From the NCBI RefSeq assembly GCF_030530635.1, contig NZ_JAUMUL010000015.1, positions 18,233 through 50,048 of the forward strand: a DNA stretch of 31,816 bases, written 5' to 3'. The notes beneath the pieces are model-generated. The model was not told the origin of the DNA and made no database searches. It worked only from the letters and a program-made list of their open reading frames with translations. This document shows positions 1 to 7,863 of the stretch, one piece after another (position 1 is the stretch's first letter; each line of letters starts with the position of its first letter). Both the position numbers and the translations under genes were made by a program. The stretch is from Actinomyces sp. (GTDB lineage Bacteria; Actinomycetota; Actinomycetes; Actinomycetales; Actinomycetaceae).

Positions 1-40
1 GTTAGTGCGTCGGGGTTGGCGGATCTCCTGAACCACGGTG

Positions 41-66
41 CACCCCCATACGGCACCCCCATACGG
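41..66. repeat. 13-bp tandem repeat, two copies
   Basis: The 13-mer CACCCCCATACGG occurs twice head to tail, at 41-53 and 54-66, downstream of the acetyltransferase gene. The first 116 bases hold no gene I can support; one plus-strand frame is open but looks like no family I know. The repeat may be simple slippage. Confidence 0.6.
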
Positions 67-116
67 CCGGGAGCAGGTGGTGGAGCCCTGCTGATCTCCG
101 CCTGGGTTGGCCGAAG

Positions 117-824
117 TTACGCGCTGAAGTCGGTTGAAGCGGCGGCGTCGGCGGGAACCTGGCCGGCGTACAGGTACACGCCGACCCGCTCCGGCAGTCC
201 GGGTACTTCGAGCCGTTGCTCCCGTGCGGCGGCGCGCACCATGCCGCGGTCCTCGTAGAACTCGTAGTTGCACAGTGAGTCGGTGTACAGGAAGAAGTCC
301 GTGCGGCCGTGGTCGCGCAAATGCTCCATGAAGTCGTCGTACAGGCGGGAGCCGACCCCGTGGCCCCGGCAGGCCGCGTGGACGGCGAACACCGTGACCT
401 CGTCGGTCAGGGCGGCGGCTCCGGTACCCAGCACATCCTGGCGCAACTCGGGGTAGCGATGCTTCAGGTCCAGGGCCTGCCTCAGCGTGTTCCACTGCGG
501 TATTCCCGCCGTCGCCAGCCAGGCCAGGCTCGCCGCCTTCTTGGTGTAAGCGGCCGGCTGTCCCGGGAGCTTCGACTCCCCTTCGACCCGTCCCATGAGC
601 ACGCCCATGATCTTGCCGGCGTCGTCAGAGGCGGAGTCATCGTTTGCGACTGCCACCTGCGCGTAGCTGGAGGACAGCAGGCAGTCGGCCAGGAAGACGT
701 CGGCGGCCGAGCGCTCCAGGTAGGGGCGCGGCGCGTACCGGTGGATGTGGAAGGCGTCGTTAATGATCGCCAGCACGCCCTCGGCGTCCCGGGGCTCATA
801 GGGGCGGTATGTGATCGTGGACAT
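117..824 (-). CDS. GNAT-family N-acetyltransferase
   Basis: Predicted 235-residue cytoplasmic acetyltransferase that moves an acetyl group from acetyl-CoA to an unknown amine. The protein opens with a typical GNAT beta-1/alpha-1 segment (TYRPYEPRDAEGVLAIINDA). The acetyl-CoA pyrophosphate loop follows at about residues 165-172 (CRGHGVGSRLYDDF, the R/Q-x-x-G-x-G/A motif). A NYEFYEDRGM segment typical of the GNAT C-terminus comes next. The frame stays open upstream to 1370, but I chose the ATG at 824 because AGGAGG lies 5-10 nt before it and family homology begins there. The gene is divergent from the PRD regulator. The roughly 300-bp spacer between them is GC-rich with no clear operator. The substrate cannot be read from sequence. 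Confidence 0.85.
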   Translation of the reverse strand: MSTITYRPYEPRDAEGVLAIINDAFHIHRYAPRPYLERSAADVFLADCLLSSSYAQVAVANDDSASDDAGKIMGVLMGRVEGESKLPGQPAAYTKKAASLAWLATAGIPQWNTLRQALDLKHRYPELRQDVLGTGAAALTDEVTVFAVHAACRGHGVGSRLYDDFMEHLRDHGRTDFFLYTDSLCNYEFYEDRGMVRAAAREQRLEVPGLPERVGVYLYAGQVPADAAASTDFSA

Positions 825-1121
825 CGTGCCTCCTGGCGTCGTAGGAATTAGCCTCCGTAGATGCGACGCTAGGTAGCCGGCCTGGGCGGGGCCGGGGAGG
901 CGCCTTCGCGTTTCCGGCGTCGGCGAGAAGAGGCGGGGTAGGGGCGGGGCGAGGACGATGCGCCTGCGGTTCGCCGTCGGCTGCGGCACCGATTCGCCTG
1001 CCGGGCAGATACTGGGGCATACGACCAGGAGCACCACGCGCAGGCGGGCGCGCCACGGGTGCCCGCGCGGCGCGCCGTCACAGGGCTCACCTGCGCTGCC
1101 GCACCGTTGCGAGAGGATGAT

Positions 1122-3020
1122 GTGGACGTGGTCGCCAAGGCGGACAGGCTCGAACGACTTCTGCGTGAACTCCATGCCGCCAGCCGTCCGGTGCCGGCCC
1201 GGGCATTGGCGGCCATGCTGCAAGTGACCGACCGCTCGATCCGCTCCTACGTCAAGGAGTTGAACGAGGGTCAGGACGATGCGCTCATCCGGTCCACACC
1301 CGCCGGATACCAGCTGGATCGCCGCGTGTACCGGAGCAGGCGTGAGCATGTCGCCGACCGAACCGCACACCAGGGTCTTGACCAGCGTGGCCGCCTGAAC
1401 GAGCTGGCCCGCATTCTCCTCACCGCGTCCCAGGAGCGCGAGGTGTTTGAACTGGCCGATCGGCTCTGCGTGAGTCCGTCGACGCTGGAAGCCGACCTCG
1501 GCCGCGTCCGTCTACTGTTGCGCGACCACGAACTGACTTTGACGCGGCATGGCTCATATGTGCGCATAGATGGCCCGGAACCGCGGCGTCGACGGCTCAT
1601 CCGGCAAATACTGCTCACGCCGGTCAATGATGGGTCGGAATCGGACCGGCACCGCACGCACCTGGCGCGGAGGCGTGAACTCACCCGCGGTGTTCGTGCA
1701 GTGCTCGCAGACAACGGCGTCGTCTTGAACGAGTACGTCCTGCTCAACCTGTGCACGCATTTGTACGTGGCGCTTGAGGGGTACCCCGTCGGCTATGTCG
1801 GGTGCGCCGCGCGCGACGCCGGTGTCTTGGCCGCCGCACGTGCGGTCACCGACTGGGTGGGCCGGTGGGCCGCGCGTCCGCTGCCGGATTCGGAGACCGA
1901 CTTCGTAGCCTCCTTCCTCGCGGTCTCCACCCACCGAGATGCCGATGGCGAGGGTCTGGATCCGGCGGTCCTCGACGTGGTCCGCGACTGCGTGCTGCGG
2001 CTCGACGACCACTTCCTGCTGCGGCTGTACGACGGCGACGAATCACTGGTCGGGTTGGCCATTCACGTGCAGGACATGCTGGCGCGATTGCGCGCCGGCC
2101 AGCGCATCGACCGCCCGCTCGGCGCCGACTTCCAACTGGGGCACCCGCTGGTGCATGAACTGTCCGTCTACTTCTCTCACTCCGTGGAAACCGCGCTCGA
2201 CGTCGAGATTCCCTGCGCCGAGACGGACTTTCTTGCCCTGCACCTCGGCTCCCGCCTCCAGCAGCTCATGGACGCCGAGCAGCAGGTGACGATCACGCTG
2301 GTGGTGCCCCGATTCGGGTCCGTGGCCGACGACGCGGTGCGCAGGCTGAATGAAGGACTGCACGGCTTGGCCGTCGTCGAGCGTCTCGTCACCGAGATAG
2401 ACCCGGAGGTCTCTCGCAGGCCCAGCGACGTCGTCGTCACCGCGCTCGACCTCGACGTCGACCCCTCCGTGCCGGTGGTCCGTATCAGCCCGCTGTGCAC
2501 CCGGAGTGAGGTCGACGCCGTACGGCAGGCGGTCCTGGAGGAGCGGCAGCGGGCCCAGCGGCACCAGGTCTGGTCTGCGCTGGTCGCCTTCACCGACGAG
2601 CGCCTGTTCGCGCACACCGAGGCCCGGCTCAACCGTGACGAGGCCCTGCGTACCTGTCACTCGCTACTGGTTCACCAGGCCGCCGTCGACGAGCAGTACC
2701 TTGCGGATGTGCTCGACCGTGAGCGGCGTGCCTCGACGGCGTTCGGAGGGCGGTTCGCCATGCCGCACTCGTTGTACATGGATGCCGCCCGCACCGCCTT
2801 GGCCGTGCTGACGTGTACCCGGCCGATCCCGTGGGGCTCCCATGAGGTCAACCTCGTGATCATGATGGCCGTCAGCCCTCGGGATCGCGCCCTCTTCCGG
2901 GATGTGCTCGATGAGCTGGTGCGTATCCTGTCCGACACGGCGGGAGTCGACGCACTCATCGGCGCGGGAACAAGCTACAGCCGCCTCATGGAGGCCTTAC
3001 GGGAACTGGTGATCGGCTGA
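1122..3020 (+). CDS. PRD-domain (LicR/MtlR-type) transcriptional regulator of the PTS operon
   Basis: Predicted DNA-binding regulator of about 632 residues that senses PTS phosphorylation state. In order: N-terminal helix-turn-helix domains (about 1-140, with VTDRSIRSYVKELNE); PRD1 (about 190-300, with LCTHLYVALEGY); PRD2 (about 305-410, with LAIHVQDML and FLALHLGSRL); an EIIB-like domain (about 415-500) with no obvious phosphorylatable Cys; and a C-terminal EIIA-like domain (about 500-632) with FAMPHS, where His549 is the expected phospho-site. This order is that of LicR/MtlR-type activators rather than RNA-binding antiterminators. The frame is open from GTG 1059, but GAGAGGA at 1111-1117 favours GTG 1122 or 1128. 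The PTS genes follow after about 150 bp on the same strand, so they are the likely target. Confidence 0.88.
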   Translation: MDVVAKADRLERLLRELHAASRPVPARALAAMLQVTDRSIRSYVKELNEGQDDALIRSTPAGYQLDRRVYRSRREHVADRTAHQGLDQRGRLNELARILLTASQEREVFELADRLCVSPSTLEADLGRVRLLLRDHELTLTRHGSYVRIDGPEPRRRRLIRQILLTPVNDGSESDRHRTHLARRRELTRGVRAVLADNGVVLNEYVLLNLCTHLYVALEGYPVGYVGCAARDAGVLAAARAVTDWVGRWAARPLPDSETDFVASFLAVSTHRDADGEGLDPAVLDVVRDCVLRLDDHFLLRLYDGDESLVGLAIHVQDMLARLRAGQRIDRPLGADFQLGHPLVHELSVYFSHSVETALDVEIPCAETDFLALHLGSRLQQLMDAEQQVTITLVVPRFGSVADDAVRRLNEGLHGLAVVERLVTEIDPEVSRRPSDVVVTALDLDVDPSVPVVRISPLCTRSEVDAVRQAVLEERQRAQRHQVWSALVAFTDERLFAHTEARLNRDEALRTCHSLLVHQAAVDEQYLADVLDRERRASTAFGGRFAMPHSLYMDAARTALAVLTCTRPIPWGSHEVNLVIMMAVSPRDRALFRDVLDELVRILSDTAGVDALIGAGTSYSRLMEALRELVIG

Positions 3021-3081
3021 CGGCCGTGGTCAGGCCCGATCGGCACTGGCGGTGACGCGTGCGGAGGCGGCTGCAGCGGTT

Positions 3082-3124
3082 TTCCGGCCCCCGGAAGATC
3101 TACTGGTGGCACGATGCCTGTGCC
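3082..3124. promoter_or_regulatory. Two inverted repeats upstream of the PTS operon (candidate operator)
   Basis: TTCCGG-CCC-CCGGAA at 3082-3096 is followed by GGCAC-N7-GTGCC at 3108-3124. Both sit in the 151-bp gap between the regulator and the EIIB start at 3172. Neither is followed by a T-tract, so they look more like protein-binding sites than a terminator. Binding by the upstream PRD regulator is inferred from position only. Confidence 0.35.
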
Positions 3125-3171
3125 CTGTGCAGACTTGATCACGTCATGCTTCTAGGTCCAATGGAGGAACA

Positions 3172-3495
3172 ATGGCAGACGACATCCGTGTTCTCCTCGT
3201 TTGCGGCACCGGCGCCAGCAGCGGATTCATGGCGGCGAATATGCGCAAGGCGGTCGCCGCACACGGCTACAACATCAAGGTGACCGCCCGCTCCGAGAGC
3301 GAAATCGAGAACTTCATCAACGAAACCGACGTCGTCATGATCGGCCCCCACCTGTCCTACGTGTTCGACGACATCGACTCATTCGTCGGGGACGCCGACG
3401 TCACGGCGATCCTCATGCATCCGGAGTACTACTCCTCCCTCGACGGCGAGGCCGCGATTCAGCACCTGGTCGACGTGCTCAACGAGGACGCCTGA
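3172..3495 (+). CDS. PTS EIIB component, cellobiose/chitobiose class
   Basis: Small cytoplasmic phosphocarrier of 107 residues, the usual size for a lactose/cellobiose-family EIIB. The phosphorylation site is Cys11 in the P-loop-like VCGTGASSG. It takes phosphate from the EIIA at 4920 and passes it to the incoming sugar on the EIIC. The start is supported by GGAGGAA a few bases upstream. Its TGA overlaps the ATG of the EIIC gene (TGATG), which indicates translational coupling. Family assignment is firm; the exact beta-glucoside is not determined by the sequence. Confidence 0.9.
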   Translation: MADDIRVLLVCGTGASSGFMAANMRKAVAAHGYNIKVTARSESEIENFINETDVVMIGPHLSYVFDDIDSFVGDADVTAILMHPEYYSSLDGEAAIQHLVDVLNEDA

Positions 3496-4916
3496 TGGAC
3501 GCCCTCATTCACTGGCTGGAGACCGGCTTCTCCCCGCGCATGGCCAAGGTTAATAACAACGTCTGGATCGTGTCCATCAAGGACGCGATTATGCAGGTGC
3601 TGCCGTTCATCCTCGTCGGCTCCGTGTTCGCCATGCTCGCGATCCTCAACGACTACGTCCCATCACTGCCCAGCTTCTGGACGCCGTACGGGTGGACCAT
3701 GGGCATGTTGTCCCTCCTGGTGAGCTTCCTAATCCCCTTCAACCTGATGGAGAAGCGCAACTTCCGCAAGCAGCGGCTCATTGCCGGGGGCTGTGGCACC
3801 ATCCTGTTCTTCATCATCATCACCCCGCAGGTGGTGCAGGACGGAGAGCCGGGATTCGGCCACTCGGCTCTGGGGGCGGGCGGCATGTTCATCGCCATTC
3901 TGTCGGGCGTGGTCACCGGCGCCATCATGTCCCTGTTCGGCCGGTTCAGCCTGTTCAAGGACGACTCCGTCATCCCCGAGTTCGTGCGGGCCTGGTTCGA
4001 TGCGATGATCCCGGTGGCGCTGGTGGTAACGCTCGGATGGGTGTGCGTGGACCTGCTGGGGCTGGACGTCTACAACACGGTGCTGGCGGTGTTCCGGCCG
4101 CTCGCCGGGGTGATCGAGTCGCCGTGGGGATTCCCGCTGATGTGCTTCATCTACTGCTTCCTGTACTCCATGGGCATTTCCACATGGGTGCTCACCCCCG
4201 TCACCACCCCGGTGCTGCTGGCCGCCATTGAAGCCAATATGACCGGCGCCGCGCAGAATCTGGTCACCTCCACGATGCTTTTCTCCACCTACCTCTGGTT
4301 CGGCGGAATCGGCAACACAATGGCGTTGGTGATCATGATGGCCCGTTCTGACTCGACCCGTTTGAAGGCCCTGGGAAGGGCCTGCATTCCGCCGATGATT
4401 GCCAATATCAATGAGCCGGTGGTATTCGGGGCGATCGCCTGGAACCCGGTGCTCATGATCCCCATGTGGCTGCAAGGCGTGATCCCGCCGATCATCGTCT
4501 GGGTATTCACCAAGACGGTCGAGTTCGCACCGATCCCGATGAACCAGTATGAACTCTGGTACACCCCCTACCCGTTGGCGACTTGGATCACGACTCGGTC
4601 CCTGACCGCTATGCTTCTCATGCTCGCCGTCTTCGCCGTCTCCGCGGTCATCTGGTACCCGTTCTTCAAGGCATACGAGCACCAGTCCCTGTTGAAGGAG
4701 GTCGGCGCGGCGCAGGCCGGCACCAGGAGAGACGGGGCGCCCACGCCGTCGTCGTCACGCGTATCCCGGCCGGCCCCTAAGCCGCAGGCGGCCCGCGCCA
4801 CCAAGGCCGAGGAACCTTTACCTGCCACCGCCGCGGAAGCGGCGCGGTCCGGCGTGCGGCGGGGTACCAGGAGACTGACCGTTACGAGCAGCAAGCCCCG
4901 GCCCGAAGGAGACTGA
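3495..4916 (+). CDS. PTS EIIC permease, cellobiose/lactose family
   Basis: Membrane sugar-translocating subunit of 473 residues with about ten hydrophobic segments. It carries the EIIC sugar-binding signature NINEPVVFGAIAWNPVLMIP, whose Glu is the conserved sugar/phosphoryl-transfer residue. The frame is open upstream to 3201, but only the ATG at 3495, overlapping the EIIB stop, fits the family start (MDALIHWLETGFSPRMAKV). After the last membrane segment (ending about residue 390) there is an Ala/Pro/Arg-rich tail of about 75 residues, longer than usual and probably disordered in the cytoplasm. It forms a complete PTS transporter with its neighbours. Confidence 0.9.
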   Translation: MDALIHWLETGFSPRMAKVNNNVWIVSIKDAIMQVLPFILVGSVFAMLAILNDYVPSLPSFWTPYGWTMGMLSLLVSFLIPFNLMEKRNFRKQRLIAGGCGTILFFIIITPQVVQDGEPGFGHSALGAGGMFIAILSGVVTGAIMSLFGRFSLFKDDSVIPEFVRAWFDAMIPVALVVTLGWVCVDLLGLDVYNTVLAVFRPLAGVIESPWGFPLMCFIYCFLYSMGISTWVLTPVTTPVLLAAIEANMTGAAQNLVTSTMLFSTYLWFGGIGNTMALVIMMARSDSTRLKALGRACIPPMIANINEPVVFGAIAWNPVLMIPMWLQGVIPPIIVWVFTKTVEFAPIPMNQYELWYTPYPLATWITTRSLTAMLLMLAVFAVSAVIWYPFFKAYEHQSLLKEVGAAQAGTRRDGAPTPSSSRVSRPAPKPQAARATKAEEPLPATAAEAARSGVRRGTRRLTVTSSKPRPEGD

Positions 4917-4919
4917 GCC

Positions 4920-5300
4920 ATGGATCAGAGCATCATTGACGCCTCCATGCAGATACTCATCCACTCCGGCGATGCGCGCCGTGAGACCTACCGGGCCGTG
5001 GAGGCCATGGAACGCTCGGACTTCATCGAGTCCACCGCGCTTCTGGACGCGGCGGATCAACATATCCGCGAGGCGCATCAGGTACACACCACGCTTATTC
5101 AACAGGAGGCCAACGGTGAACAACTCGCCTATGCTGCGCTGTTCTCGCATGCGCAAGACACCCTCATGACCAGCTACAGTGAGCTGCGCCTGGTGCGCCG
5201 GCTCGCTCCGATATTCCGCTCACAGGATGAACGTATACGCGCGCTGGAGACTGCATTGAAGACTGCGCTGGAGACTGTGCCGCAGACAAGGAGCGAATGA
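4920..5300 (+). CDS. PTS EIIA component, lactose/cellobiose family
   Basis: Helical trimeric EIIA of 126 residues that relays phosphate from HPr to the EIIB. The active-site His77 lies in LFSHAQDTLMTS, which matches the family signature (usually VHAQDHLM). The start is set by GAAGGAG about 8 nt upstream. The gene begins 3 nt after the EIIC stop and ends 1 nt before the GH1 gene, so EIIB-EIIC-EIIA-hydrolase is clearly one operon. The C-terminus (about 100-126) is a charged helix. Confidence 0.9.
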   Translation: MDQSIIDASMQILIHSGDARRETYRAVEAMERSDFIESTALLDAADQHIREAHQVHTTLIQQEANGEQLAYAALFSHAQDTLMTSYSELRLVRRLAPIFRSQDERIRALETALKTALETVPQTRSE

Positions 5301-5301
5301 A

Positions 5302-6768
5302 ATGACTGGCAGCAATCCCGATGCGCTCGATGTGCCCACCGGCTTCCCCAAGGATTTCCTCTGGGGCGGCGCTATTGCCGCGAACCAGGCGGAGGGCGCC
5401 TGGCAGGAGGACGGCAAGGGCTGGTGCCTGGCCGACATCAACCTCTACCGGGGTGACCTGCCGCCCGAGAGGCGCTCCAACAGAGAGATGACCACCGACC
5501 AGGTGCGCTTCCACATGCGCGATACCGCGGGCCGCTACCCCAAGCGCGACGGCATCGACTTCTACCACACCTACGTCGACGACCTGCGTCTGCTGGCGGG
5601 CACGGGCATGAACGCCTTCCGCACCTCAATCAACTGGGCCCGAATCTTCCCCAACGGGGACGACGTCGAACCCAACGAGGAGGGGCTGGCCTTCTACGAG
5701 CGACTCATCGACGAGATCCGCGCCCAGGGTATGGAACCGGTAATCACCCTGTCGCACTACGAGATGCCGGTGAACCTGACCCTGTCCTATACCGGCTGGT
5801 ACAGCCGGGAGACCATCGACTTCTTCGTGCGCTACTGCGAGGCGGTGATGCGGCGTCTGGCCGGGAAGGTGCGCTATTGGATCGTCGTCAACCAGATCAA
5901 CCTGATCACCCATGAGTCATTCAACCACCTGGGCGTTGCCGCGGACCAGGTGGACAACCTGGAGCAGGCCAAGTACCAGGCCGTCCACAATGAGATGGTG
6001 GCGGCCGCCAAGGTCACCTCGCTCGGGCATGCAATCGACCCGGACTTCGAGTTCGGTGTCATGCTGTGCCACGGCAACGCCGACCCGTCGACCTGTAAGC
6101 CCGAGGACGTGCTGGCCGCGCTGCAGCAGAACCAGATGGAGTACTTCTTCTCCGACGTGGCCCTGCGCGGCGAGTACCCCGGCTATGCCAAGCGGCGGTT
6201 GCGCGATCTGGGCATCTGCGTCGAGTTCGGCCCGGGGGACGCCCAGGCCCTGCGCGACGGCGTAGCGGACTTCATGAGCTTCTCCTACTACTACACCCGG
6301 ATCATTGACGCCGAGGCCTGGGCGGGTGGGGACACGGACGGCTTTGCCAACCCGCATCTGCAGGCCTCTGAATGGGGTTGGGCGATCAACCCGACCGGGC
6401 TCCGGGTGGCGCTGAATCACTATTGGGACCGCTACCAGAAACCGATCATGATCACCGAGAACGGGCTCGGCGCCAGGGACGTGCTGGAGGCCGATGGCAC
6501 TGTGCACGATCGCTACCGCATCGACTACCTGCGCCGTCACCTGGAGGCCATGCGGGAGGCGATCGCGGACGGGGTGTATCTGCGCGGCTACTTCGCCTGG
6601 GGTCCGATCGACATCGTCTCCTGCTCGTCCTCAGAGATGTCGAAGCGATACGGGTTCATCTATGTGGACATTGATGACCACGGGCGCGGATCCGGGCGAC
6701 GCGTCCCCAAGGACTCCTACGCGTGGTACCGGCGGGTGATTGAGAGCAACGGGATGGATCTCGACTGA
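5302..6768 (+). CDS. GH1 6-phospho-beta-glycosidase with Gln in place of the acid/base Glu
   Basis: Cytoplasmic glycoside hydrolase family 1 protein of 488 residues, the normal length, expected to cleave the 6-phospho-sugar delivered by the adjacent PTS. The N-terminal signature FPKDFLWGGAIAANQAEGA is intact and the nucleophile is Glu386 in ITENGLG. The phosphate-binding loop of 6-phospho-glycosidases is present (a Ser near 436, then SKRYGFIYVD with Lys and Tyr). The usual TFNE acid/base motif reads VVNQINLITHESF here, with Gln198 (codon CAG 5893-5895) where the proton-donor Glu should be. Plant myrosinases, which are GH1 S-glycosidases, carry the same Glu-to-Gln change. The substrate may therefore have a good leaving group or an unusual linkage. 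AAGGAG precedes the start. Confidence 0.88.
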   Translation: MTGSNPDALDVPTGFPKDFLWGGAIAANQAEGAWQEDGKGWCLADINLYRGDLPPERRSNREMTTDQVRFHMRDTAGRYPKRDGIDFYHTYVDDLRLLAGTGMNAFRTSINWARIFPNGDDVEPNEEGLAFYERLIDEIRAQGMEPVITLSHYEMPVNLTLSYTGWYSRETIDFFVRYCEAVMRRLAGKVRYWIVVNQINLITHESFNHLGVAADQVDNLEQAKYQAVHNEMVAAAKVTSLGHAIDPDFEFGVMLCHGNADPSTCKPEDVLAALQQNQMEYFFSDVALRGEYPGYAKRRLRDLGICVEFGPGDAQALRDGVADFMSFSYYYTRIIDAEAWAGGDTDGFANPHLQASEWGWAINPTGLRVALNHYWDRYQKPIMITENGLGARDVLEADGTVHDRYRIDYLRRHLEAMREAIADGVYLRGYFAWGPIDIVSCSSSEMSKRYGFIYVDIDDHGRGSGRRVPKDSYAWYRRVIESNGMDLD

Positions 6769-7051
6769 AATCCGGTGTTTCCGGTTTGTAGTGTGGTGGT
6801 TCAGGCCTGGAGGGTTTGGCCGGGGCTGCGGCGTGGGGATCGTGGTTGGGGCGCCGAGGACGTCGTCGGACGGGCGGGGACGCTCTCCCCGCCGGCAGGG
6901 CGGTCGTCGACGGCGGCTGGTGTGTTGCGGGGGTGAATCTCGCCGGTTCACCGTGCCGGACTTGGCCGACGGACTTGGCTGCCACCATCCCCGGCATCTG
7001 GAAGTGGGGCCATCTGCTGCGCCACATCCCCGTCTGCTACGCCACTTCGGG

Positions 7052-7124
7052 GTTAACAACGCCTGTTGACGGTCTGCTGAAGGGTTCTTAGGTGTACAGC
7101 AGAAGGTTAAGTAGCGTTGTTAAC
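7052..7124. repeat. Nested 73-bp inverted repeat
   Basis: The outer arms GTTAACAACGC (7052-7062) and GCGTTGTTAAC (7114-7124) are perfect 11-bp complements. Inside them TCTGCTG (7073-7079) and CAGCAGA (7097-7103) are perfect 7-bp complements. A TTGACG box at 7066-7071 lies inside the structure. It could be a dyad operator over a promoter, an RNA hairpin, or ends of a small non-autonomous element. The inverted repeats are seen directly; any role is a guess. Confidence 0.55.
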
Positions 7125-7298
7125 GTCCAACCGACGCACCAGACGCCTCAGCCCAGCCACCACACCCCCGACCGGAAGAGTCTGAAATCCTCCCGCTCGG
7201 GCGGCGGACGCGACCGGGCGGTGGGTGCGCTTGGTCGCGGTAGACCCGCGTCCCGGGGGGCGGTGCTGTTCGACGACTAACACCGCCATGGTCGCCAC

Positions 7299-7337
7299 AT
7301 CTACCGACCTCGGCACGTAAGATCTACCGACCTCGGC
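7299..7337. repeat. 16-bp direct repeat, 23-bp period
   Basis: ATCTACCGACCTCGGC occurs at 7299-7314 and again at 7322-7337, just upstream of the thioredoxin promoter. A 23-bp period is close to two helical turns, which would suit a dimeric regulator. It could also be a piece of an IS end. Confidence 0.6.
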
Positions 7338-7348
7338 GGGGGGCGGGT

Positions 7349-7374
7349 GGAATAGCCCGGCGCCTAGGACGGTT
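7349..7374 (+). promoter_or_regulatory. SigR/SigH-type promoter for thioredoxin
   Basis: GGAAT at 7349-7353 and GTT at 7372-7374 are separated by exactly 18 nt. This matches the GGAAT-N18-GTT consensus of thiol-oxidative-stress ECF sigma factors (SigR of Streptomyces, SigH of Mycobacterium), whose classic targets include thioredoxin genes. The predicted start site is a few bases further on, about 45 nt before the trxA ATG. The match is direct; use by such a sigma factor is inferred. Confidence 0.5.
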
Positions 7375-7388
7375 GTCCCAGGCGCCGG
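7357..7388 (+). promoter_or_regulatory. Strong hairpin overlapping the thioredoxin promoter
   Basis: CCGGCGCCT (7357-7365) pairs perfectly with AGGCGCCGG (7380-7388). An inner stem GGAC/GTCC (7367-7370 with 7375-7378) closes a GGTT loop, with one A-C mismatch between the stems. It spans the -10 side of the SigR-like promoter, so it may be a dyad operator, a terminator for readthrough from upstream, or a cruciform-prone site. No T-tract follows. Confidence 0.5.
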
Positions 7389-7428
7389 CGGGCGACACCG
7401 CCAACCATCCGAAAGGGAAGGAAGCCAA

Positions 7429-7806
7429 ATGGCCCCCAAAGACATCACCGGCGCAGAGTTCAACCAGACCGTCCGTGGCGACGGCATCACCCTCGTCGAC
7501 TTCTGGGCCTCCTGGTGCGGCCCGTGCCGCCGCTTCGCGCCGATCTTCGAGAAGGCCGCCGAGAACAACCCGGACATCACCTTCGCCAAGGTGGACACCG
7601 AAGCGGAGCAGGAACTCGCCGGGGCGCTGGGCATCTCCTCGATCCCCACGCTGATGGTCTTCCGCGACGACGTGCTCGTCTACCGCGAGGCCGGTGCCCT
7701 GCCCGCCCCCGCCCTGGACTCCCTGATCAACCAGGTGCGTGAGCTCGACATGGATGAGATCAAGCGCAAGATCGCCGAGGAGGCTGCTACGCCGGCCGAG
7801 GGCTGA
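7429..7806 (+). CDS. trxA: Thioredoxin
   Basis: Cytoplasmic disulfide reductase of 125 residues with the classic active site WCGPC (Cys30 and Cys33) after VDFWAS. The cis-Pro is in ISSIPTLMVF. A charged tail of about 15 residues follows the thioredoxin fold. AGGGAAGGAAG upstream supports the ATG at 7429. It stands alone, with no thioredoxin reductase beside it, and lies between the hairpin/promoter region and dps. The SigR-like promoter suggests induction by thiol oxidation. Family assignment is certain; whether it is the main or an accessory thioredoxin is not visible here. Confidence 0.95.
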   Translation: MAPKDITGAEFNQTVRGDGITLVDFWASWCGPCRRFAPIFEKAAENNPDITFAKVDTEAEQELAGALGISSIPTLMVFRDDVLVYREAGALPAPALDSLINQVRELDMDEIKRKIAEEAATPAEG

Positions 7807-7863
7807 CGCGCCCGAGATTTCCTCATGAGCGATAAGCACTACCCGTCATCATCCCGCAGATTG

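Larger units (their letters stand above)
6769..7428. other. 660-bp gene-free region with repeats and a promoter
   Basis: No open frame here resembles a known protein. The short frames on both strands have Arg/Pro/Gly-rich translations typical of chance frames in GC-rich DNA. The region holds a weak CCGG hairpin just after the GH1 stop, a nested inverted repeat (7052-7124), a duplicated 16-mer (7299-7337) and the thioredoxin promoter and hairpin (7349-7388). Bases 6780-7040 show nothing I can interpret; a decayed gene or mobile-element scar is possible. Confidence 0.6.

Noticed and set aside
825..1370. N-terminal extension of the acetyltransferase frame
   Set aside because: No similarity to the GNAT fold, antisense to the PRD regulator start, and a good ribosome-binding site sits at the 824 start.
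3729..4682. 317-codon minus-strand open frame rich in His and Arg
   Set aside because: Antisense shadow of the EIIC gene; composition reflects reversed hydrophobic codons.
7299..7337. Possible CRISPR repeats
   Set aside because: Only two copies with a 7-nt spacer, no further units and no cas genes.
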